Source: Molossus alvarezi (taxonomy: Eukaryota; Chordata; Mammalia; Chiroptera; Molossidae). Taken from it: a DNA stretch of 64,000 bases. The DNA is taken from NCBI GenBank assembly GCA_037176705.1, contig CM073885.1:91388501-91452500 (forward strand), given 5' to 3'. A program made the translations under genes and the position numbers. A model generated the notes under the pieces. The model had not been told where the DNA came from. It did not search any database and was given only the letters and a program-made list of their open reading frames with translations. This document shows positions 1-11,136 of this stretch, piece after piece; position 1 is the stretch's first letter; each line of letters opens with the position of its first letter.

Positions 1-890
1 TGTTAATTCTTCTTTGAATGTTTGGTAAAATTCACCTGTAACCATTTGCTCCAGGACTTTTATTTGTTGGCAGTTTTGGATTACTGACTTAATTTTGTTA
101 GTAGTTCTTGGTGTGTTCAGTTTTTCTGTTTCCTTTTTATTTAGTCTTGGAACATTGTATGTTTCTAGGAATTTGTCCTTTTATTCTATGCTGTCCCAAT
201 TCATTGTCATATAATTGTTATAGTATTTTCCTATATTCCTTATATTTCTGTGGTGTCAGTTGTTACATCTCCTTCATCATTTCTGATTTTATTTATTTGG
301 GTTGTCTCTCTCTTTTTTTAACTGATGAGTTTGGTTAAATGTTTATCAATTTTTTTATCTTTTCAAAAACCAGCTTTTGGTTCCATTAATCTTTTGTATA
401 TTTTTAGATTCTATTTTGTTTATTTTTACTTTGATCTTTATTATGTCCTTCTTTCTACACTCTTTGTGCTTTATCTGTTTTTCTTTTTCTAGTTCTTTTG
501 GGCATCAGATTGTTAATTTGATACTTTTTCTTCTTATTATTATTATTATTTTTTTTGTAGTAGGCCTGTATTGCTATGAATTTCCCTCTTAGAATTGCTT
601 TGGTTGTGTCACAAAGATTTTATGTTGCTATATTTTCATTTGTCTCAAAGATTGTTTTTATGTATTCCTTGACCTCATTGTTAACCTATTTATTCTTTAG
701 TAGCATGTTATTTAGCCTCCATGTATTTGTGTGTTTTTCAGTTTTCTTCTTGTAATTGATTTCTATTTTTATATCATTGTGATCAAAGACAATGCTTAAT
801 ATGATTTTAATCATCTTAAATTTATTGAGACTAGTTTTGTGGCCTAAATGTGGTCTATCCTGGGAAATGTTCTAGGTGCACTTGAAAAAA
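1..890 (-). pseudogene. L1 ORF2 fragment, antisense, runs off the window
   Basis: Read on the minus strand this is the middle of an L1 ORF2. Recognisable pieces are the reverse of the ...TKSWFFEK stretch near 360-390, of the RGKFIAL stretch near 590, and of the SSAHxTFSKID endonuclease stretch near 840-885. The protein would be a LINE endonuclease/reverse transcriptase, but the frame is broken throughout, so it is a fossil. The piece continues past base 1. At about 885-893 it joins directly to L1 5' UTR sequence, so ORF1 and the start of ORF2 are missing. Identification is by recalled family pattern and is firm for L1, not for subfamily. Confidence 0.85.
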
Positions 891-2306
891 ATATCTCCCA
901 ACCTTGGCAGCATGACTTTATGTAGTAGGTGTCCTATGGGCTCAATGGCATAATCTCCCTGGTCACCTGAGCCAGGTGCTCCAGGGGTGTTTCTTGTGTG
1001 ACTTGTGTGTGCCTCCTGTTGGGATTGAGCCTTGATTTTTGTTAGCATGTCACGGTGAGATTGAGCCTCTTTCTAACAGACTATGAGAACATCCCTTAAC
1101 TACAGTGGATGAGCTGTTGTGCAGAGACTGACTCCATGGAGCAGATTCATCTTAGTGGTGCTTTGGTGATTGCCAAGTCCACTCTTTATATGTGTCACTT
1201 GTGGAACTAATGGGGTGATGCTCTGAAGCCAGCCACCAGGTATGCTGGTTCTGGGACCTCCAGTGCAGGACAAGGTCAGCTGTTGACTGTGCCTGGCTCA
1301 GACTACCTAGGAGCAGCTACAAAGTGACCTGCAGTTGGTAGCTGCCTGTGATGGACTTGGAGGCACCTGGAAGACAGCTGTGCTGTCAACTGAGATCCAC
1401 TGCCACTGGCATCAAGCTTAGGGTTGCTTAGCAAGAGATAAAAGGCACACCAAGGACAGCCACTGCTTGTTTAGGATTTGTGAATCTTTAAGAGCTTTTA
1501 GGAAAGTCTGCTGCATGGGCTGAGGCTGATCATTTTATAAGGAACAGCCATTGGAAGAAGTTCAGATTGTGAATTATGTGGGGTTGGGGTCTCAAGGAAT
1601 CGTCAGGGCGAGGTAAGCAGAGGTAACCAGGTTGACGGAAACTTAATTTGGCATCTGCCTGCACCTACAGTCTGGGGTGGAGGTGGGGGTGGGGGTGAGG
1701 GAGTTCAACAAAAAAACAATTGTGCCTGCCAGCACTTCTGTCCTGGAGAGAGCTGCCCCTCCAGCCCTTGCCCTGGAGCCAGACTATTCAGTTCCTCCTC
1801 ATATATACCTGGTGATTTTGAGCTGCTGTCCCTTCACTGGAGCTTAGGGTGACTGTTTGTGAATGACTATAACTATGTTCTGGCCCTTTCAGAGGATGCC
1901 ATGGTCTACAATAGCCCTCCATCTCATCCAGATGGAATCTCTCCTAATTTTTACAGCCAGATGTTGTGCGGAACGCTCTTCCAGGCACTGGCACTCTGGG
2001 ATGAGGAGCCTGGAGTGTGGCTGTGACCCCTCCCTCCTTGGAGAGTACCTGTGCAGCAGAGATATTCCTCTTGATTCTTAACTACCCTGTGTAGGAGTGA
2101 GACAAGCCTATTTCACATCTCTGCCTCTCCTACCAGTCATGGCATGGCTTCTTTTTATATACTTAATTATAGAAGTTCAGTTCAGGTAGTCTTCAGGTGG
2201 TTCTCAAGGGTGGGTGTTCCATAATTTGGTTGTAATTTTGATGTGGTTGTGGGAGGAGGTGAGTACAGTAGTAACCTACTCTGTCATCTTGACCAGAAGT
2301 TCTCCT
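891..2306 (-). mobile_element. L1-type 5' UTR, antisense
   Basis: GC-richer than its surroundings and non-coding. The last ~270 bases (2040-2306) align by eye with the 5' end of the HAL1 at 53460-53737: both share the run tttgatgtggttgtgggagg and end in catcttgacc(a/g)gaagt, the complement of the L1 start that contains aagatgg. The inner part (895-1450) resembles the L1 leader just upstream of ORF1. It would have carried the pol II promoter of the element. Internal boundaries are approximate. Confidence 0.75.
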
Positions 2307-2403
2307 TTGTTTTTAAAATCAAGATGAAGAGGTTGTAGTGTTTCTACAGTGACACTGATCAAATTGCTGCTTAAAAAGTATGGATTTATAAAATGAAAAT
2401 TCA

Positions 2404-2651
2404 GCCCTAGCCGGTTTGGCTCAGCGGTTAGAGCATCGGTCTGTGGTCCAGAGAGACCCGGGTTCGGTTCCTGCTAAGGGCACGTACCTAAGTTGCAGTT
2501 TGTCCCCGGCCCTGGTTGGGTTGGGTGGGTGGCAACCACTCCATGTGTCCCTTTCATGTCGATGTTTCTCTCTCTCTTCCTCTCTCTTCTCCCACTCTAT
2601 CTGAACAAAAAATGGAAAAATCTCCTCAGATGAGGATTAAGACAAAAAATA
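2404..2651 (+). mobile_element. VES SINE, type A (Ser-like head, 3' hairpin)
   Basis: tRNA-derived SINE. The A box lies in ggctcagcggttagagc, the B box is ggttcggttcc, followed by a CT-rich tract, an aaaaaatggaaaaat segment and a 3' stem-loop (tcctc...gagga) before an A-rich tail. Flanked by near-identical aaaatgaaaattca (2390-2403) and aaaaataaaaattca, a likely target-site duplication. Transcribed by pol III in principle and moved by L1 machinery; no protein. The short head name reflects shape only, the parent tRNA was not determined. Confidence 0.92.
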
Positions 2652-3262
2652 AAAATTCAATATATTTTCTTCAAAACTGTTTTTTTATATCTGCTCCTTG
2701 TCTTATTCAAGGATACCACTATTATTATCATCAAAGCTTGAAACCTTGGAGTCATATTTTATTAGAGCTTTTCTGTCATTTCTTATACCTATTAATCATG
2801 TCCAATAAAATTATTCCTTAAAAATGCCTCTGATTTTCTGTTTCATTTTATTTACCTCATCAGCATTCATTTATTGTATCCTTCTTTATGTATAGTAGAA
2901 TTCTAGGCTGTAGGAATACAAAGTACTGAAGAATCCTGAGGGGCTTAAGTATGGTTGTGTTGTTATAAATCTCACTATGAGGTGGCATGTGCCCAAGCTA
3001 AGCCTTTACTTTCCCTCCCAGGAATACCTCAACATTTTTTCTCATCCTACCTTCCATTATGCACAAGGCCAGACAATTCCTCCTTCCAAAGCATATTGCT
3101 TTTCTGGAAAAATCTTCAGAGACTCCCAGGTTTCTATCTCATCAAGCCTAAACCCTTGTACTACCTGGCATTCCAGGCCAAATATAATCTTGTAGTTGAC
3201 CTGTTTCTCATTTTCTAACACATTTTTCTCTACTGCTTGGCATTAGTCTTCCTCTTTTTTTC
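2652..3262 (+). mobile_element. Old L2 LINE fragments, sense, interrupted by L1 copy 1
   Basis: The stretches 2690-2820 and 2960-3260 match the remembered L2 3' region in sense, with degraded cues such as aaaccttggagtcat and a C/T-rich protein-like tail. The sequence appears to resume after L1 copy 1 (9541 to about 9720), as expected if L1 copy 1 landed in the L2. Highly diverged; no frame survives. Confidence 0.55.
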
Positions 3263-3277
3263 AAAATATGTCACCTC
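3263..3277 (+). repeat. Target-site duplication of L1 copy 1, left
   Basis: aaaatatgtcacctc, identical over 15 bases to 9526-9540. It fixes the element as 3278-9525. Confidence 0.95.
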
Positions 3278-3280
3278 GGC

Positions 3281-3515
3281 TGAAGCACGAAAGAGGCCTG
3301 TGTGACCCAGCAGGGACTGTGTGATCTAGTTACTAATAGGACCTGCAGGGTGCTGAAGCACCAGAGAGGCCTCTGCAACCCAGCAGCTCATAAGATAGGC
3401 ATAGAGCCTGGTCCCCAAAGAGACTGTGTGATCCAGTTACCTGTGGGACCTGCAGGGTACAGGGGCACCAGAGAGGCCTGTGCAACCCCGCTGCACACAA
3501 GATGGGCTTAGGGGA
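3281..3515 (+). repeat. Tandem ~107-bp monomers at the L1 5' end
   Basis: The string gactgtgtgatc occurs at 3315 and again at 3422 (107 apart). The string agaggcct occurs at 3292, 3365 and 3472 (73 and 107 apart), and ggacctgcagggt near 3339 and 3447. This is one short copy, one full copy and one partial copy, then a switch to the single-copy leader that copy 2 also has from 10320. The repeats lie inside the target-site duplication, so they belong to the element. By analogy with rodent L1 monomers they may be promoter units; that is inference. Confidence 0.8.
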
Positions 3516-4323
3516 TATGAAAATGGAGGCAGAATAAAGGGAAGCTACACAGATGATTTCCCAGGACCAAACAGGAATTACAACTGAAATAAAGACAAAT
3601 ACTCAAACAAACAAACAAAAAATCAACAGAAAAGCATCAGGACAGGACCGTGTAACCAGGAATACTGGTAAGATCTGCAGAGGCGCAAGACGGTGGCGGA
3701 CTGGGAGACCAGGGACAGCAGCAGTCTTAGCTGTGAGCAGCACCATTGGAGAATAAAGACCAAGCCCACTACATAGTACAGAGAGCCTGAAGAGAGCACT
3801 AAAATAGCCACAGCCACTCACCTGGGGGCTATGGCAGAGGGAGGGCAGATAGGGCTTGAACTCTGTGGGGACACCTGGTATTTGGAGGGCACTCAGAGTT
3901 TTTGCTGAGTTGCGGCCACAAAGGACAGTGACCAGTGTGCTCCTTACCAGAGCTATAGGGAAAAGCAGCAGCCCCCTCCCCCCCCCCCCAGATTTAGCCT
4001 TTCCCAGGTAGGCAAAGAAATGTAAATTGAGGCTCATTTATGACCAGCATCAATCCCACCCTCTGGAAATCCTCTTAGGCAGAACACCAGGGCTACATTC
4101 CTAGGCACTGAGTAACTGAGACTACCATCCTCCAAAAAAAGCTAGAGGATAACTAAACCTTTCCTGGGCTTGCAAATTTATCCAGGAAAGTAAGACTGAC
4201 AATGGTGTTTAATGTGGGCTCACTAAGGCACATCCAAACCCAGTAGAGGGAGCCACAAACAGCAGAACACCAACACCCACAGGGAAAATTTGGCAAGCTC
4301 CAAAACCAACCGAGATAGCCAAA
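3516..4323 (+). promoter_or_regulatory. L1 copy 1 single-copy 5' UTR
   Basis: Matches the leader of L1 copy 2 (10320-11136) in order: gaagctacacaga near 3541, gcgcaagacggtggcgg near 3683, agccacagccactcacctggg near 3809, and ccacagggaaaa just before ORF1. Contains a C-run at 3972-3989. In L1 this region holds an internal pol II promoter. No intact promoter is demonstrated here. Confidence 0.8.
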
Positions 4324-5210
4324 ATGGTGAAACAAAGAAACAAATCCCAAATGAAAGAACAAGTTAACTCTATCGAAGAAGAGATCAATGAAATGCAGCA
4401 AAGCAAATTAGCAGAGGTAGAAGTCAGAGCCATGATCTTGAGGAAACTCAACAGCATGAGTAAGGACATCAGCACCATGGGTAAAGATATACAAACATTG
4501 AAAACCAACCAAGTGGAAATGAAGAATGACATAGAAGAGATAAAGAACACATTAGAAGGATTAACCAGCAGAGTAGAGGAAGCTGAGGACTGAATCACTG
4601 AATTAGAAGACCGGGTAGAAAAAAATCAACCAATCAGAAAACCTAAAGGAAAAACAATTAAAAAACAGGAAGATAGCTTAAGAGAGCTGTGGGACAACTG
4701 GTAACATAATAACATTCACATCATAGGAGTCCATGAAGAAGAAGAAAATGGGCAAGGGTTAGAGAATGTATTTGAAGAAACAGTGACAGAAAACTTTCCC
4801 AACTTGGCGAAGGAAGAAGGCATTCAAGTTCAAGAAGCACAGAGAGCCCCAAGTAAGAAGAACTCAAACAGGCCCACACCAAAACACATAATAATTAAAA
4901 TGCAAAAAATTAAAGACAAAGAGAAAATCCTAAAGGCAGCAAGAGATAAGCAACATGATACCTACAAAGGAAACCCCATAAGGCTCTCAGCTGACTTCTC
5001 AACAGAAACACGAGAGGACAGAAGGGAGTGGCATGAAGTAATCAAGGTCATGAAAAACAAGGATCTGAATCCAAGACTACTCTATCCAGCAAGGCTATCA
5101 TTCAAAATAGAAGGTCAAATAAAGAGCTTTCCAGAGCAAAAAAAAAAAAGGCTAAAAAATATATTAACATTAAACCAGCATTGCAAGATATGCTGAAAGG
5201 CCTGTTGTAA
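4324..5210 (+). pseudogene. L1 ORF1p relic (copy 1)
   Basis: ORF1p is an RNA-binding chaperone: a coiled coil, an RRM domain and a C-terminal domain. The start MVKQRNKSQMKEQ is present, followed by the coiled-coil segment. A tga at 4591-4593 (from a CGA-type codon, typical of CpG decay) and a taa at 4702-4704 stop the frame. The RRM/C-terminal part (GIQVQEAQRAPSKKN, RLSADFSTET, NPRLLYPARLSFKIEGQI) then runs in frame from 4783 until a slip in an A-run near 5145. The ancestral stop is at 5208-5210. Non-functional. Confidence 0.93.
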
Positions 5211-5313
5211 TTAGTAGAAGAAATAGGAAGAAAAATAGAACCACACTAAACAAAAAGGGCAATAAGTACATATCAATTATCACCTTAAATGTGAATGGTT
5301 TGAATACTCTGAT

Positions 5314-5330
5314 AAAAAGACACAGAGTAG
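5314..5330 (+). repeat. VES target-site duplication inside L1 ORF2, left
   Basis: aaaaagacacagagtag, identical over 17 bases to 5578-5594. It is also the expected uninterrupted ORF2 sequence, as seen in copy 2 near 12128. Confidence 0.95.
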
Positions 5331-5577
5331 CCCTGGCCGGTATTGCTCAGTGGTTAGAGGGTCAGCCTGATGTCCAGAGAGACCTGGGTTCGGCTCCCGC
5401 TAAGGGCACGTACCTCGATTGCAGTTTGTCCCCAGCCCTGGTTGATCGTGCAGGTGGCAGCCACTCGATGTGTCCCTTTCACGTCGATGTTTCTCTCTCG
5501 CTCTCTCTTTTCCTCTCTCTCCCTCCCACTCTATCTGTACAAAAAATGGAAAAATGTCCTCGGGTGAGGATAAAAAA
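5331..5577 (+). mobile_element. VES SINE, type A, inserted in L1 copy 1 ORF2
   Basis: A box in tgctcagtggttagagg, B box ggttcggctcc, CT-rich tract, aaaaaatggaaaaatg, 3' stem-loop tcctcgggtgagga, then A tail. The perfect 17-bp duplications and the clean interruption of a known frame give base-level boundaries, so this is a good reference copy for the subfamily. Confidence 0.96.
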
Positions 5578-8500
5578 AAAAAGACACAGAGTAGCTGACT
5601 GGATAAGAAAGCATGACTCACATATATGTTGTTTACAAGAGACCCACCTCACAACAAAAGACTCACATAGGTTGAAAGTGAAGGGATGAGAAAAAATCCT
5701 TCAAGCAAATGAAAAGCAAAAAAAACTTGGGATAGCACTACTCATATCTGATAAAGTTGATTTCAAAATGAAGGCCATAACTAGAGACAAAGAAGGCCAC
5801 TACATAATATTGAAAAGATCTATCCAACAGGAAGATATAAGCTTGATAAACATATATGCACCCTATATAGAAGCACCAAAATATATTAAAAATCTTATGG
5901 AGGTCTTCGAAAGAGAAATCAATAGCAATACAATCATAGCAGGGGTCTTCAGCTCCCTGCTCACATCACTGGATAGATCATCTAGACAAAAAAATTATCA
6001 AGGAAGCACAGACTATAAATGAAGTGCTGGACCAAATGGATTTAATAGATATCTACAGAGAATTACACTTCAAAACTGCAGAGTTAACAGTCTTCTCAAG
6101 TGCACATTGGACATTCTCAAAGATAGACCACATGTTAGGACACAAAGTATATCTCTACAAGTTCAAGAAAATTGAAATCATATCAACCATCTTCTCAGAT
6201 CACAATGGCATGAAACTAGAAATCAATTGCAACAAGACCATGCAAAGACATTTGAAAACATGGAGGATAAATAGCATGTTATTGAACAATGAATGGGTCA
6301 CCGAGGAGATCAAGGAAGAAATTAAAAACTTCCTGGAAACCAATGAAAATAAACACACAACAACACAAAATCTATGGGATGAAGCGAAAGCAGTTCTGAG
6401 AGGGAAGTTTATAGCACTACAGGCCTACCTCAAGAAGCAAGAACAATTTCCAATAACTATCTAACGTCACAAATTAAAAAACTAGAAAGCAAATAAAAAG
6501 AAAACCCCAGAGCAAGTAGAAGGCAGGAAATAGTAAAGATCAGAGCAGAAATAAATGACATGGAGAACCAAAAAACAATTCAAAAGATCAATGAAACAAA
6601 GAGTTGGTTCTTTGAAAAAATAAACAAGATTGATGGACCTTAGCTAGACTCACCAAGAAACAAAGTGAGAGAACCCAAATACACAAAATCAGACATGAAA
6701 GAGGAAAATAATAACTGACACCACAGAAATACAAAGGATTGTTAACAGATATTATGAACAATTATACAGTAACAAATTCAACACTCTAAGTGAAATGGAC
6801 AAATTTCTATAAATACATAGTCCCCCAAAACTGGACCGGGAAGAGATAGAAAACTTGAACAGACCAATGAAAACAAAATAAATTGAAGATGTAATCAAGA
6901 CTCTCCCAGCAAACAAAAATCCAGGCCCGGACAGCTTCATGGGGGAATTTTACCGAACATTCAAAGAACTAATACCCAATCTCTTCAAACTATTTTAAAA
7001 ATTTCAAAAAGAACGAAGACTTCCAAAGTCGTTTTATGAGGCCAGCATAATTATAATTCTAAAACCAGAAAAAGACATTACAAAGAAAGAAAACTACTGA
7101 CCAATATTCCTGATAAACATAGATGTCAAAATCCTGAAAAATACTAGCAAATCAAATCCAGCAATACATCAAAAAAATTACTCACCATGACCAAGTGTGA
7201 TTCATCTCAGGGATGCAAGACTGGTACAATATTTTCAATGTGATACACCACATAAAGAAAATGAAAGATATAAATTATATGATCATATCAACAGACACTG
7301 AAAAAGCATTTGACAAAATCCAGCACCGATTGCTGATATAAATGATCAGCAATTTGGGAATAGAGGCATCATATCTTGACATAATAAAGGCCATATTTGA
7401 AAGACCTACAGCCAACATCATACTCAATGGGCAAAAACTAAAAGTATTTTCCTTAAGAACAGGAACAAGACAAGGATGCCCACTTTTGCCACTCTTATTT
7501 AACATAATACTGGAAGTCTTAGCCACAGCAATTGGACAGGAATAAAAAATAAAGGGATCCAAATTGGAAGGGAGAAAGTGAAACTGTCATTATTCGCAGA
7601 TGACATGATACTATACATAGAAAACCCCAAAGACTCCATCAAAAATTTACTAGACTTAAATAAATTTGGCAAAGTAACAAGATACAAAATTAACATCAAG
7701 AAATCGATGGCATTCTTATACAGCAATAATGAACTCAGAGAAAGAGAAAGTAAAAAAAAAAAAATTCCCATTTACCATCACAGAAAAAAAATTGAGATAC
7801 CTAGGAATAAACTTAACCAAAGAAATAAAGGACCATTTTCAGAAAACTAGAGGTCATTGAAAAAAGAAATAGAGGAAGATATAAAAAAGTGGAAGCACAC
7901 AACTTGTTCATGGATTGGAAGAATTAACATCATTAAAATGTCCATACTACCCAAAGCAATCTATAGATTCAATGTAATCCTCATCAAAATACCAATGACA
8001 TACTTCACAGAACTAGAACAAATACTTCAAAAGTTCATATGGAACCAAAAAAGCCCTGAATAGCCACAGCAATCTTGAAAAGGAAGAACAAATTGGAGGG
8101 ATCACATTATCAGATTTCAGGTTATACTTCAAAGCCACTGTAATCAAAACAGCCTGGTATTGGCTCAAAAACAAACAGATAGATCAATGGAACAGAATAA
8201 AGAACCCAGAAATGGACCCAAAGAAATATGCTCAATTAATATTTGACAAAGGTGGCAAGAGCATACAGTGGAGAAAAGACAGCCTCTTTAATAGTGTTGA
8301 GAAAATTGGACAGCTACATGCAAAAAAAAAAGAAAGAAAGAAACTAGACCAGCGACTTACACCATACACAAAAATAAACTAAAAATGGATAAAAGACTTA
8401 AATGTAACTCATGAATCCATAAAAATCCTAGAAGAAAATGAAGGAAAAAAAATTTCAGACCATCATACACTGCAGAATTTTCACTGATACAACAAAACAA

Positions 8501-9525
8501 AAGAAATTGAACACATGGAATCACATCAAACTCAAAAGCTTCTGCACAGCAAAAGAAACAACCACCAAAATGGAAAGGCAACCCACTCTATGGGAGATAA
8601 TAATTGTCAATGATACATCAGATAAGGGGTTAATTTCCAAAATGTATAAAGTGCTCATACAACTCAACAAAAGGAAGACAAAGAACCCAACTAAAAATTA
8701 GGCAGGGGAACTAAATAGACACCTCTCCTAACAGGACATACAAATGTCCAAGAGACATATGAAGAAATGTTCAACATCACTAATCATCAGAGAGATGCCA
8801 ATTAAAACAACTATAAGGTATCACCTCACACCTGTCAGAATGGCTGCCATCAACAAATCATCAAACAACAAGTGTTGGCGAGGGTGTGGAGAAAAGGGGA
8901 CTCTAGTACATTGGTGGTGTGAATGCAGACTGGTACAGCAACTATTGAAAACAATATGGTGTTACCTCAAAAAATTAAAAATTGAACTTCCATTTGACCC
9001 AGTGATCCCACTTCTAGGAATATACCGTAATAAGACTGAAACACCAATCAGAAAGAATATATATACCCCCATGTTCATAGCAGCACTATTTACAATAGCT
9101 AAGATCTGGAAACAACCCAAGTCTCCATCAGTAGACGAATGGATAAAAAAGCTGTGGTACATATACACAATGGAGTACTATGCAGCTGTAAGAAAGAAAG
9201 ATCTCATATCTTTTGAGACTACATGGAGGGACTTGGAAAGTATTATCCAGAGCGAAACAAGCCAAACAGAAAAAGACAAGTATCATATGATCTCATTTGT
9301 GGAATATAATGAACATAACAGTCTGAGGAATGAGGTAGTCCCAGAGAAGTGGAATTGGGGTATAGAATGACATTCCCCAGAAGAGAGGATGGTGGGGGAG
9401 AAATAAACCACAGAATATATGTGTATATGCATGAACAATGGACATGGACAACAAAGCTGGGAACAGGGCGGGGAGTAAAGGAGAGGGGGGAATCAATGGG
9501 GGAAAATGAGAAACGTAACAACAAA

Positions 9526-9540
9526 AAAATATGTCACCTC
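9526..9540 (+). repeat. Target-site duplication of L1 copy 1, right
   Basis: aaaatatgtcacctc, matching 3263-3277 exactly. Confidence 0.95.
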
Positions 9541-10067
9541 ACTTACTGCAGCTTTCTTTCAACATCCTGTTCTTATGTTCACTGATCACATTTTTAAAAA
9601 ATCTGTAATGACCCACTGGCTCTCCCAGCCTAGCTGTACTGCCTTTGGTCTCCTTCCTCCAGAGTATTTTCCTGAGCCATTTTCATTGGCTTCTTACATT
9701 CTGACATTACATTAAAAGTCCATAATACAACAGTTATTATTGACTACTGTTCTGTATCAGTCAAGAATTATTTCCTTTGTTAGTAACTATATAAATAACT
9801 ACTTCTGTGGTCAAGGGGACACAGACTCATATACTGCTCTTCCCTGTATGCTCATATATCTCTGATGCTGTGTGGTGGGCACATGTATGCTGATAGATTA
9901 TAGGCTCAAAGCCTGAATTCTGTTGATTAAACTTTGGCTTAATTTTTCAAACTGTATTTCCTTAACACAATATGAAATTTGGTCCAAGAACATCACAAAA
10001 GGACAACATGAGCCAGCTTCAATATTCAGTCTCTTGATTCTCTTTTAGATTGTCCTGATATATTGTT
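9541..10067. other. L2 continuation, then unclassified DNA
   Basis: 9541-9720 looks like the continuation of the sense L2 from before L1 copy 1. 9721-10067 shows nothing I recognise: no repeat, no plausible exon. Confidence 0.45.
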
Positions 10068-10081
10068 AAAAAGCTAAGATA

Positions 10082-10304
10082 GGCCCAGCTGGTGTGGCTC
10101 AGTGGTTGAGCATCGACCCATGCACCAAGAGGTCACCAGTTCGATTCCCAGTCAGGGTACATGCCCAGGTTGTGGGCCAAATCCCCTGTGGGGGGCATGG
10201 AGGAGGCCGCCAATCGATGTTCTCTTTCATCAATGTTTCTATTCCTCTCTCCCTCTCCCTGCTTCTCCCTCTCTCTCTAAAATCAATAATGAAAAAAAAA
10301 TACT
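10082..10304 (+). mobile_element. VES SINE, type B
   Basis: Head gcccagctggtgtggctcag with gttgagc as the A-box region and B box agttcgattcccag, followed by CT-rich tract and an A-rich tail without the type A hairpin. The left duplication aaaaagctaaga (10068-10079) pairs with aaaatgctaaga now at about 16114-16125. The right copy was pushed away by the later insertion of L1 copy 2. Confidence 0.92.
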
Positions 10305-10319
10305 AAAAAAAATGCTGAG

Positions 10320-11136
10320 ATCGAAAAATGGCGGCGGAGTGAACGGAGCTACACAGACCATCTCCCAGAACCAAACTGGAATTACAACTATAACACAGAC
10401 AAATTGACGGAAAAAAGCAACAGAAAAGCAGCTTGGGAGGACCATATAACGAGGGACACTGACTCCATCCCGGTAGACTTGTGAAGGCGCGAGACGGGGG
10501 CTGGGAGCCCACGGTCGGCAGCTCGGCAGCGGCCTCAGCTGGGAGCAGCGCCCTCGGGCCACACTCCCAGGTGGCTCCACAGCGCAGAACCGGGACAGAG
10601 GCTGAAACAGCCACAGCCACTCACCTTGGGCTCCGGCAGAGGGAGGTCAGAATGGACTGGAGCTGTGTGGGGACACTCGGGATTTGTAGGGCACCCAGAG
10701 CATTTGCGGAGTGCCAGCACCAAGGACGGTGGCCACATTGCTCCTTCCAGGGCTCTGGGGAGAGGCAGCAGCCACTCCCTCGGAGATCCAACCCCACCCT
10801 GTGGGCCATTGAAGTGCTAATTGAGGCTCACCAACAACCAGCATCTGCCCACCCTCCTGAAAGCCCCTTGTGCTGAGCACCTGAGGGAGTTTTTCAATCA
10901 ACTGACAACCCAAAACTCTTCAAGTAACCTGGACTGCTAGCCTCAGGCAAAAGCTAGAGGATAACAGTACCTTTCCTAGGCTGGCAACTTTAACCAGGAA
11001 AGTAAGACTTGACAGTGGTGTTTAACGTGGGTCCTCCCTCGCTCATCTAAACATAGGAGAGGGAGCCACAAACAGCAGAACACTAACACCCACAGGGAAA
11101 ACTTGAGAGGCTCCAAAGCCCACAGTGATAGCCAAA
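10320..11136 (+). promoter_or_regulatory. L1 copy 2 5' UTR
   Basis: GC-rich leader starting tcgaaaaatggcggcgg, a typical L1 5' start. The gatggcgg/atggcgg context is where a YY1 site sits in primate L1; aatggcgg here is compatible with a YY1 core. CpGs are fairly plentiful near 10440-10580, in keeping with a methylation-controlled internal promoter. Function not shown. Confidence 0.7.

Larger units (their letters stand above)
5256..9309 (+). pseudogene. L1 ORF2p relic (copy 1), split by a VES
   Basis: Endonuclease plus reverse transcriptase plus cysteine-rich C-terminus. The start codon is lost: the position matching the ATG of copy 2 reads agg, with a small deletion after it. A VES sits at 5331-5577, about 20 codons in. 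The endonuclease keeps CLQETHL, but the catalytic GDFN stretch has become GVFS. Reverse-transcriptase segments persist around 7340-7700 with LFADDM, and the C-terminal cysteine/histidine motif ([18 protein letters not shown]) lies near 8870-8935. At least ten frameshifts or stops are visible. A 2-base loss near 9295 removes the ancestral stop, read here at about 9307-9309. Dead copy. Confidence 0.93.
3278..9525 (+). mobile_element. Full-length L1 retrotransposon, copy 1
   Basis: Complete structure between perfect 15-bp duplications: tandem repeats at the 5' end (3281-3515), 5' UTR to 4323, ORF1 relic 4324-5210, ORF2 relic 5256-9309, G-rich 3' UTR and a short A-rich tail. It is clearly older than copy 2 at 10320-16109: many stops and frameshifts, a lost ORF2 start codon and a VES insertion at 5331-5577. 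It lies in the same orientation as copy 2 and about 800 bases upstream of it. It cannot make functional protein. Confidence 0.96.

Noticed and set aside
2410..2475. tRNA-like A and B boxes in this and the other VES copies as possible tRNA genes
   Set aside because: They belong to SINEs: followed by CT tracts and A-rich tails, flanked by target duplications, and present in many copies.
10481..10913. Several overlapping frames of 62-131 codons on both strands
   Set aside because: All lie in the GC-rich 5' UTR of L1 copy 2; frames on both strands at once indicate composition, not coding.
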